5,950 nucleotides of DNA from Bacteroidota bacterium (GTDB lineage: Bacteria > Bacteroidota > Bacteroidia > Bacteroidales > B39-G9), in contig QMPG01000213.1 in the NCBI GenBank assembly GCA_003648455.1, positions 1 through 5,950 of the forward strand, in the 5' to 3' direction. A model generated the notes under the pieces. That model had not been told where the DNA came from, searched no databases, and saw nothing but the letters and a program-made list of their open reading frames with translations. Of the stretch, positions 1 to 5,561 are shown in pieces (position 1 is the stretch's first letter; each line of letters starts with the position of its first letter). The position numbers were made by a program, and so were the translations under genes.

Positions 1-807
1 CTGCAACAATAAAGTATTGACTGCCAGTATTGAATTGTTAGTATTGGCAGATTCTGTAGTAAAAAACGAAAAAACAATTATCAAGCATAATGTCCTAATA
101 AAAATATCTTTGTTTACTATAAAGAACTTTTTTATTTCACTTAATTTTATCATTGCACGGTAGTTCCAGTACTTAATAAATCGCTTATAATATTTATAAA
201 ATAATACTAAAGCAATAAACAAACCAGAATATTGTGCAATAACTGTTCCTAAAGCAACACCATCTGATTTCATATTAAATGCAAACACAAAAATTAAATC
301 GAGAGCTATGTTTACAACATTTATCACAATAGCAATAATCATGGGAGTTTTTGTGTTTTGCATCCCAACAAACCAACCAATTAAAGCATACAACGAAAGA
401 GTTGCCGGTGCTGCATAAATGCGAATATAGTAATATTGAGAAGCCAGAGCTTCAACTTCTTTACTGCCATTTATGATAAAGAAACTAAATAATCCAATTG
501 GTTTTTGTAAGGCAATTAAGAATACACTTCCTACCAAAGCCACCAATAATGCGCGTGACAATAGGATTGCACTTTCTTTAAAATTTTTTCTTCCGTATGA
601 TTGTGCAGTAAAACCGCTTGTGCTCATTCGCAGAAATGAGAAACCCCAATACAAAAAATTAAAAATCATTCCTCCAATAGCAATCGCCCCAATATATATT
701 TCAGAATCGAGATGACCCAAAACAGATAAATCAACCATGCCAAGCAAAGGGATAGTTATATTACTAATAATGTTTGGAATTGCCAGATTTAATATTTTTT
801 TGTTCAC
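1..807 (-). CDS. dinF: MATE family efflux transporter, DinF subfamily (partial, C-terminus beyond left edge)
   Basis: This is the N-terminal 269 residues of an inner-membrane multidrug/toxin extrusion transporter; about 440 residues are usual, so the C-terminal half lies outside the window. The reading frame is open from a GTG at 805-807 to base 1. The N-terminus has the DinF-branch signature: an LAIPNIISNI opening, then PLLGMVD (Asp26 in the first membrane helix, where this branch keeps an acidic coupling residue), VLGHLDS, and FLRMSTSGFTAQSYGRKN around residues 59-76. Further hydrophobic helices lie near residues 38-58, 80-100, 130-150, 155-177 and 183-204. MATE proteins export cationic or amphipathic compounds in exchange for H+ or Na+; the substrate here cannot be told. 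The GTG start was chosen because it gives the family-typical VNKKILNLAIP opening and lies 11 bases after the stop of the PepSY-like gene, so the two are probably co-transcribed. No Shine-Dalgarno sequence is seen. Confidence 0.88.
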   Translation of the reverse strand, partial: MNKKILNLAIPNIISNITIPLLGMVDLSVLGHLDSEIYIGAIAIGGMIFNFLYWGFSFLRMSTSGFTAQSYGRKNFKESAILLSRALLVALVGSVFLIALQKPIGLFSFFIINGSKEVEALASQYYYIRIYAAPATLSLYALIGWFVGMQNTKTPMIIAIVINVVNIALDLIFVFAFNMKSDGVALGTVIAQYSGLFIALVLFYKYYKRFIKYWNYRAMIKLSEIKKFFIVNKDIFIRTLCLIIVFSFFTTESANTNNSILAVNTLLLQ

Positions 808-818
808 AGTAAAATGTT

Positions 819-1385
819 TTAATAATACAAGAGTAGCATTATTAAAGGAATTAATATACCTAAAATAGTAAGCCAGGCACCACGACCTTTAATTCCGTTT
901 TTACCTTTTAGTATGAATAAACCCGATATTGCAAGAATCATAAGTGATAATGCAAAAATATCAGCATACCAAGTCCACATTTTACGTGCATTGTTTCTAT
1001 GCAAAAAATTTATTTGATTAAAAACAGGTCTTCGCGAGAGTTTCTCAATGTAAGCATTTCCTGATTTTAAATCGATATTAACAGAACCACTGCCATGAGG
1101 TACTTTTAAAAATATTTTTAATTTATCTTTTTCAGGGAAATAAAATTTCTTGTAATTATCAATTTCTCCAATATCTGTAAGAATTTTTTCTACATCTTGT
1201 TTGTTTATCGAGCTTGAATTCTCGGGTAAATTTACAGTTATTTCTTGTTTTGTAATTTTTAAATCAGGATTCCAGTCATCTAAATGGTTCAGTGCTATTC
1301 CTGACAGACTATAAATAATAATCATTCCGGCAAAAAAATATCCCAAATCACGATGCAAAATATTATTTAGTCTTCTTAATTTCAT
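819..1385 (-). CDS. PepSY-TM-like membrane protein
   Basis: A 188-residue inner-membrane protein resembling the short PepSY-associated TM-helix family common in Bacteroidota. What is seen: an N-terminal HRDLGYFFAG segment leading into a membrane helix (residues about 14-33), a soluble extracytoplasmic PepSY-like segment (about 36-125), then LHRN at 128-131 and two closing helices (about 137-159 and 170-188). Histidines 11, 34 and 129 sit at the membrane borders, where larger PepSY-TM relatives such as siderophore-linked ferric reductases carry heme-ligating histidines. Heme binding here is inference only. The protein is much shorter than those reductases and may be an accessory or sensing subunit. 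It lies 11 bases upstream of the MATE gene, and a terminator separates it from the lipoprotein gene before it, so it probably begins its own transcript. Its function is unknown. Confidence 0.8.
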   Translation of the reverse strand: MKLRRLNNILHRDLGYFFAGMIIIYSLSGIALNHLDDWNPDLKITKQEITVNLPENSSSINKQDVEKILTDIGEIDNYKKFYFPEKDKLKIFLKVPHGSGSVNIDLKSGNAYIEKLSRRPVFNQINFLHRNNARKMWTWYADIFALSLMILAISGLFILKGKNGIKGRGAWLTILGILIPLIMLLLYY

Positions 1386-1420
1386 GGGTTGATATTTATA
1401 TTTTTTGATTTACTCAGTTG

Positions 1421-1428
1421 CAAACTTA
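1421..1428 (-). promoter_or_regulatory. candidate -7 element for the PepSY-like/MATE unit
   Basis: Read on the minus strand this is TAAGTTTG, an exact match to the Bacteroidota -7 pattern TAnnTTTG, 35 bases before the ATG at 1385 and downstream of the preceding gene's terminator. No TTTG lies at the usual upstream spacing, so the call rests on one box and on position. Confidence 0.35.
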
Positions 1429-1444
1429 TAAAATTTTAAATTAT

Positions 1445-1475
1445 AAAAAAAAGGTCAAATATAAATCTGACCTTT
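1445..1475 (-). terminator. intrinsic terminator of the lipoprotein gene
   Basis: On the minus strand, AAAGGTCA (1475-1468) pairs perfectly with TGACCTTT (1457-1450) across a 10-base loop, and the stem runs straight into a tract of eight T's. It begins 24 bases past the stop codon of the minus-strand lipoprotein gene. This separates that gene from the PepSY-like/MATE unit downstream. Confidence 0.8.
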
Positions 1476-1498
1476 AACATTACATTTTAAGATGTTTT

Positions 1499-2005
1499 TT
1501 ATTCAACAACTTTATATTCGTTACAATCTGTAAGATAGTAAAAAGAAATATGGTCTGAACCGCTTGCTTTAATCTTTTCTCTTAAGGCTTGAATTTTAGC
1601 CAAATCGTGATGATCGCCTGAATTTTCTTTATTCTCCATTTCAGTAATATATGCTTCATCAATAACAATTTCTTTCACAACTCCTTTTACACATACTTCA
1701 CTCCCATTAAGAGTTTCGTCAAATTTTCCAATTTTATCGCCTGATTCAACCTTAACCAATTGGTCTGGGTCACTTCCCATTAATTGTAATCGTTTTGCAC
1801 CATGTTCACAAACATGATTAACAGTACCGGTTAATTCAATTTCCTGCCCAACATAATTAGAAGCTTTAATTAAAAAAGTATCAATATCAAGTTTTACAAT
1901 TTCTTGAGATACTTTATTAGTTTGCTCTTTTGTTGTCTTGTTTTCATTATTTCCGCATGAAAATAGAAATGCAGAAATCACCATTAATAAAAATATTTTT
2001 TTCAT
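1499..2005 (-). CDS. putative lipoprotein with OB-fold-like domain and CxH motif
   Basis: A 168-residue exported lipoprotein of unknown role. Residues 1-16 form a short Lys-plus-hydrophobic signal peptide ending in LFSC, with Cys17 as the lipidation site, followed by a polar, flexible Asn/Lys/Thr linker (18-36). The core (about 45-115) starts with YVGQEIELTGTV and has alternating beta-strand character resembling the small OB-fold (tRNA_anti-like) lipoproteins of Bacteroidota. Distinctive is HVCEHGAKR (64-72), with His64, Cys66 and His68 close together. Other candidate ligands are Cys105, His132, His133, His152 and Cys161, so periplasmic metal binding or a redox role is possible but unproven. 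A terminator follows at once, and the next gene in the same direction is a separate unit. Upstream it diverges from the hydrogenase-sensor operon over a 141-base gap. Confidence 0.72.
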   Translation of the reverse strand: MKKIFLLMVISAFLFSCGNNENKTTKEQTNKVSQEIVKLDIDTFLIKASNYVGQEIELTGTVNHVCEHGAKRLQLMGSDPDQLVKVESGDKIGKFDETLNGSEVCVKGVVKEIVIDEAYITEMENKENSGDHHDLAKIQALREKIKASGSDHISFYYLTDCNEYKVVE

Positions 2006-2029
2006 AAGTTTAGTATTTTTGTTTCAGTG

Positions 2030-2063
2030 TAAAAATAGAGTTTTATTTCTAATTAATAACAAA
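2030..2063 (-). promoter_or_regulatory. weak candidate promoter for the lipoprotein gene
   Basis: On the minus strand TATTTTTA (2037-2030) fits TAnnTTTG except for the last base, and TTTG (2063-2060) lies 22 bases upstream, a little wider than the usual spacing. The box is 24 bases before the ATG. In such AT-rich sequence a chance match is quite possible. Confidence 0.25.
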
Positions 2064-2087
2064 AATCATTTTATTTTAATGTGGTTT

Positions 2088-2118
2088 TTTGTTTATTCCT
2101 CAAATATTAATACATTTA
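2088..2118 (+). promoter_or_regulatory. candidate promoter of the hydrogen-sensor operon
   Basis: TTTG at 2088-2091, a 19-base spacer, then TACATTTA at 2111-2118 matches the Bacteroidota -33/-7 arrangement with one mismatch in the last base of TAnnTTTG. It lies 28 bases before the ATG at 2147 in the divergent intergenic region. No operator-like inverted repeat was recognised beside it. Confidence 0.5.
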
Positions 2119-2146
2119 TTGATATTCTACGAAACGATTTTATAAA

Positions 2147-2401
2147 ATGAGAAATTATAAAAAAGAAATTACTATCTGTTTAGGAAGTTCCTGTTTTGCA
2201 AGGGGAAACAAAGCTACTTTAAAAGTTATTAATAACTATATTAAAGAATATAAATTAGAAGATAAAGTATTTTTTCATGGCAGTCGTTGTTTTGGGAAAT
2301 GTGAACATGGCCCAATTCTAAAAATTGACGATAAATTTTATGAACAAGTTAACGAAACAACAATAATTGACATTTTAGATGATAACTTAAAAAACATCTA
2401 A
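2147..2401 (+). CDS. thioredoxin-like [2Fe-2S] ferredoxin, stand-alone
   Basis: An 84-residue cytoplasmic electron carrier. It has the four-cysteine pattern of thioredoxin-like [2Fe-2S] proteins: CLGSSC (Cys11 and Cys16, four residues between) and CFGKC (Cys48 and Cys52, three between). This is the pattern in the C-terminal half of NuoE/HndA subunits and in small clostridial-type ferredoxins. The helical N-terminal domain of NuoE (about 70 residues) is absent, so this is the domain alone and not a truncated gene: the CDS opens directly on the beta-strand before the first cysteine. It is the first gene of an operon, 40 bases before the sensory [FeFe]-hydrogenase, which suggests that it delivers electrons to or takes them from that protein's Fe-S chain. 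No Shine-Dalgarno sequence is seen. Cluster type and fold are confident; the partner is inferred from gene order. Confidence 0.88.
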   Translation: MRNYKKEITICLGSSCFARGNKATLKVINNYIKEYKLEDKVFFHGSRCFGKCEHGPILKIDDKFYEQVNETTIIDILDDNLKNI

Positions 2402-2441
2402 ATTTTAAAATCCTTACTAATATAAAATTTTAAATAAAAAT

Positions 2442-4310
2442 ATGAGTCAACCGCTTATATCAACAATAAAAGATAAATGCAAACTTTGTTATGCATGCGT
2501 AAGAGTTTGCCCTGTAAAAGCTATTAAAGTTAACATTAACGACGAACATGTATGTGTAATTCCCGAAAGATGTATTGGATGTGGCAATTGCGTTAAAGTT
2601 TGCTCACAAGGAGCTATGCAATATCGAAGTTCAATAGAAGAAACAAAAACTCTCTTACAATCAGATAATGATGTTGTAGCAATTGTAGCCCCAAGTATAT
2701 CGGGTGAATTTAAAGACATAACAGATTATCGAAAATTTGTTAATATGATTAAAACTCTTGGGTTTAAGTATGTTAATGAAGTTTCTTTCGGTGTTGATTT
2801 AATTGCAAAAAAATATCTTGAATTAATTAGCGATTACAAGGGGAAATATTATATATCTGGAAATTGTCCTACTGTTGTTGCATACATTGAAAAATTTCAA
2901 CCGGAACTGGTAGACAATATTGCACCAATTGTATCTCCTATGATTGCCACAGCAAAAGTTGTAAGAAAAAAATATGGCACCAACATTAAGGTTGTATATA
3001 TTGGCCCATGCATTCAAAATAAAGAAGAAGCATTACAATTTAAAGATGATGGCAAAGTTGATGCCGTTCTAACTTTTCAGGAATTACGTAAGCTCTTTAG
3101 AGAATATAATATTATTGAAAGTAAATTGGAATATTCTGATTTTGACCCGCCATTTGGATATAAAGGTTCTTTATACCCAATAAGTAATGGCATTTTGCAA
3201 GCTACAAACATTGACGAAGACTTACTAACGGGAAAAATAACAACAGTTGAAGGAAGTAAAGATATGTCTTCAGCACTAAGCGCTTTTCATAATAAGATTG
3301 CTTCAATTAGACAAAATTACAATATGTTTTTTTGCAATGGTTGTTTAATGGGTCCCGGGATGTCTTCAACAGGAAATAAATTTATTAAGCAGTCGGTAGT
3401 AATTAAATACGCAAAAAAAAGTTTAAAAAAAATTGATGTTGATAAATGGAAAAATCAAATAAATAATTATATAAATTTAGACTTTAGCAGATCTTATAAA
3501 GCAGACGACCAACGAATAAAAATGCCTTCGAAAGAAAAAATTGATGAGGTTCTCAAAATTATTGGTGTTGATGGTGAAAAAAAAGGTTTGAGTTGTGGTT
3601 CTTGTGGATATGAATCGTGCCGTAATTTTGCAATAGCTGTTACTAAAGGACTTGCAAAAACAGAAATGTGCACAACCGCAACACTAAGAAACAATCACAA
3701 TTATATTAATGCCTTAAAAGCTACAAACGATAAACTGGCTCAAGCACAACAAGCATTAAAAACTTCTGAACATAAGGCAAGGCAAGAAGAAGAAACAGCA
3801 AAAGAAGCTTCAAAAATGACATCTACAATGTTACAAAAACTGCATGCCGGAGTTGTTATTCTTGACAAAGACTTAAAAATAATTCAAGCAAACAACAGCT
3901 TTATTAATATGCTTGGTGATGATGCCAAAGAAATTAGCGAAGTAATACCGGGTTTAAAAGGAGCTGATGTTAAAATTTTACTTCCTTTTGACTTTTACAA
4001 TTTATTCTCATACGTATTAACCAATAATGAAGACATTCTAAACCGTGATGTTCGATTTGAAGAAGATATTTTTAATGCTTCCATATTTACAATAAAACCA
4101 CACAAGACAGTGGGAGTAATAGTTCGAGACATGAGCTCGCCCGAAATTAGAAAAGAAGAGGTTATAAACCGCGTTACTGAAGTTATTGATAAAAATTTAG
4201 AGACTGTTCAAAAAATTGGTTTTTTGTTGGGAGAAGGAGCATCAGAAACCGAACAAATGCTAAATTCAATTATTGAGTTTTACAAATCACAAAAAAACAA
4301 AAAGAAGTAG
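2442..4310 (+). CDS. hydS: sensory [FeFe]-hydrogenase with PAS domain (group C, HydS-like)
   Basis: A 622-residue cytoplasmic, probably H2- or redox-sensing, protein. Domains in order: two [4Fe-4S] ferredoxin motifs (Cys13/16/19/23 and Cys44/47/50/54); an [FeFe]-hydrogenase H-cluster domain (about 75-340); a four-Cys Fe-S domain (Cys385/388/393/410); a coiled coil (about 425-460); a PAS domain (about 462-562, LHAGVVILDKDLKIIQANN at its start); and a helical tail (565-622). H-cluster cysteine ligands are recognisable: Cys142 in SGNCP, Cys190 in IGPC, Cys298 and Cys301 in CNGC. The motifs diverge from catalytic enzymes: Asn141 replaces the proton-relay Cys, Gly188 replaces the Met before PC, and the last pair is CX2C rather than CX3C. 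Divergent motifs plus a PAS domain and a SpoIIE-type phosphatase 9 bases downstream mark the sensory group C, phosphatase-linked type. H2 turnover is probably slow; the sensed signal is inferred. Confidence 0.9.
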   Translation: MSQPLISTIKDKCKLCYACVRVCPVKAIKVNINDEHVCVIPERCIGCGNCVKVCSQGAMQYRSSIEETKTLLQSDNDVVAIVAPSISGEFKDITDYRKFVNMIKTLGFKYVNEVSFGVDLIAKKYLELISDYKGKYYISGNCPTVVAYIEKFQPELVDNIAPIVSPMIATAKVVRKKYGTNIKVVYIGPCIQNKEEALQFKDDGKVDAVLTFQELRKLFREYNIIESKLEYSDFDPPFGYKGSLYPISNGILQATNIDEDLLTGKITTVEGSKDMSSALSAFHNKIASIRQNYNMFFCNGCLMGPGMSSTGNKFIKQSVVIKYAKKSLKKIDVDKWKNQINNYINLDFSRSYKADDQRIKMPSKEKIDEVLKIIGVDGEKKGLSCGSCGYESCRNFAIAVTKGLAKTEMCTTATLRNNHNYINALKATNDKLAQAQQALKTSEHKARQEEETAKEASKMTSTMLQKLHAGVVILDKDLKIIQANNSFINMLGDDAKEISEVIPGLKGADVKILLPFDFYNLFSYVLTNNEDILNRDVRFEEDIFNASIFTIKPHKTVGVIVRDMSSPEIRKEEVINRVTEVIDKNLETVQKIGFLLGEGASETEQMLNSIIEFYKSQKNKKK

Positions 4311-4319
4311 TTTATTAAT

Positions 4320-5504
4320 ATGGATGATAAATTTTATATAGAGATAAATTGCAAACAAAAAAATCACGATGGTGAACGAATCTGTGGAGATGTTTTTTTA
4401 TCACACCGATTAAATAAAGAAAATCGAGTTATTGCAGTATTATCTGATGGAATGGGACATGGAGTTAAAGCAAATGTTCTGGCAACTTTAAGCGCTACAA
4501 TGGCTCTCAATTTCACTAAAGAACATAAAGATTTCAACAAAATTGCTGAAATAATTATGAAAACCTTGCCTGTGTGTAGCGAAAGAAAAATAAGCTACTC
4601 AACTTTTACAATTATTGATATTGAAAACGATGGTAAGACAAGTATATTGGAATATGACAATCCTGAATGTATTATCCTGAGAGGTACTAAAATTTTCCAT
4701 CCTGAATGGCACTGCTTAATTCTCGATAATGAAAATAAATCCCGAAAGGAATTACGAAGTTGCAGTTTTTATCCACAAAAAGAAGACCGAATAATTTTTT
4801 ACTCTGATGGTGTTTCCCAATCAGGGATGGGAAAAGAAAATTATTTATTTGGATGGGGAGATGACAATGTTAAATCATTCATTAAAAATGTAGTAAGAAA
4901 TGATAACTTTGTTTCAGCATTTAAACTGGCTGACAAAGTTGTTAACAGAGCAAATCTTAACGATAATTTTCATCTCAAAGATGACACAAGTTGTGCTGTT
5001 ATATATTATCGAGAACCACGTAAATTACTTATCTGTACAGGTCCTCCTTATGAAAAGAATAACGACAAAAAATTAGCTGAAATAGTTAAATCCTTTAACG
5101 GTAAAAAAATTATCTGTGGTGCTACAACCAGCGATATTATTTCGAGAGAATTAAATTATGAAATTGAAGATAGCTTTGAATTTGAAGATGATGATTTACC
5201 TCCAATTTCTTATATGCAAAATATCGATTTAGTAACAGAGGGGATACTAACTCTGGGTAAAGTTACCGAGATATTAAAAGTATATAATAATAACTACATC
5301 TTAGGAAAAGGACCTGCCGATAGAATTGTTAAATTATTAAAAGAAAGCGATCAAATAAGTTTTGTTATTGGCACACGAATTAACATTGCTCACCAAGACC
5401 CTAGTCTTCCGGTTGAACTTGAGATTAGAAGAACAGTTGTTAAAAGAATAGCAAAGCTACTCGAAACTAGATTTCTTAAACTAGTTGATTTGCGGTTTAT
5501 ATAA
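4320..5504 (+). CDS. SpoIIE/PP2C-type serine phosphatase with unassigned C-terminal domain
   Basis: A 394-residue cytoplasmic protein phosphatase. Residues 1-230 form a PP2C/SpoIIE domain with an intact metal site: GD at 23-24, SDGMGHG at 42-48, YSDGV at 161-165 and DDTS at 221-224. Such enzymes usually remove phosphate from Ser/Thr of STAS-type anti-anti-sigma factors in partner-switching cascades. No STAS protein or RsbW-like kinase is encoded in the window, so the substrate is unknown. Residues about 234-394 are a second domain with LLICTGPPYEKNNDKKLAE, GKKIICGATTSDIISREL, DLVTEGILTLGKV and VIGTRINIAHQDP followed by LPVELEIRR. I recall similar tails on phosphatases beside clostridial sensory hydrogenases but know no function for them. 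The 9-base gap after the sensory hydrogenase gene shows co-translation, and the hydrogenase's PAS and helical tail are the likely input. No membrane segment is present. Confidence 0.88.
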   Translation: MDDKFYIEINCKQKNHDGERICGDVFLSHRLNKENRVIAVLSDGMGHGVKANVLATLSATMALNFTKEHKDFNKIAEIIMKTLPVCSERKISYSTFTIIDIENDGKTSILEYDNPECIILRGTKIFHPEWHCLILDNENKSRKELRSCSFYPQKEDRIIFYSDGVSQSGMGKENYLFGWGDDNVKSFIKNVVRNDNFVSAFKLADKVVNRANLNDNFHLKDDTSCAVIYYREPRKLLICTGPPYEKNNDKKLAEIVKSFNGKKIICGATTSDIISRELNYEIEDSFEFEDDDLPPISYMQNIDLVTEGILTLGKVTEILKVYNNNYILGKGPADRIVKLLKESDQISFVIGTRINIAHQDPSLPVELEIRRTVVKRIAKLLETRFLKLVDLRFI

Positions 5505-5536
5505 AACAAAAGGTGCTCAATTTCTTGAACACCTTT
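5505..5536. terminator. hairpin terminator between convergent genes
   Basis: AAAGGTG (5509-5515) pairs with CACCTTT (5530-5536), continued inward after one C/A mismatch by TCAA (5517-5520) with TTGA (5525-5528) around a TTTC loop. On the minus strand the stem is followed by TTTTGTTTTAT, a good U-tract ending the NuoE-like transcript. On the plus strand only three T's follow, so it is weaker there but probably also closes the sensor operon, whose stop codon is at 5502-5504. Confidence 0.75.
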
Positions 5537-5561
5537 GCACAACTATTAACCAAATTATTAA

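Noticed and set aside
473..715. Plus-strand open frame of 80 codons
   Set aside because: It lies wholly inside the MATE gene on the opposite strand, has no family resemblance and a low-complexity Lys/Ile-rich product.
1938..2150. Plus-strand open frame of 70 codons ending at the ferredoxin start
   Set aside because: It overlaps the lipoprotein signal-peptide region antisense and runs across both candidate promoters. The product is Phe/Asn-rich without any motif, as expected from translating AT-rich non-coding sequence.
2402..2441. AT-rich near-palindromes (ATTTTAAAAT and ATAAAATTTTAAAT) between the ferredoxin and hydS genes
   Set aside because: The stems contain only A-T pairs and lack a U-tract, so they are more likely base composition than a terminator or operator. 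The two genes are treated as one operon.
2489..3694. Three minus-strand open frames (2489-2719, 2823-3017, 3494-3694) inside hydS
   Set aside because: They are antisense to a gene with clear domain motifs throughout. Their products have no recognisable features.
2442..4310. Reading the [FeFe]-hydrogenase as a catalytic fermentative enzyme
   Set aside because: The proton-relay Cys is replaced, the L2 and L3 motifs diverge, and a PAS domain and phosphatase gene are attached. All of these favour a sensor.
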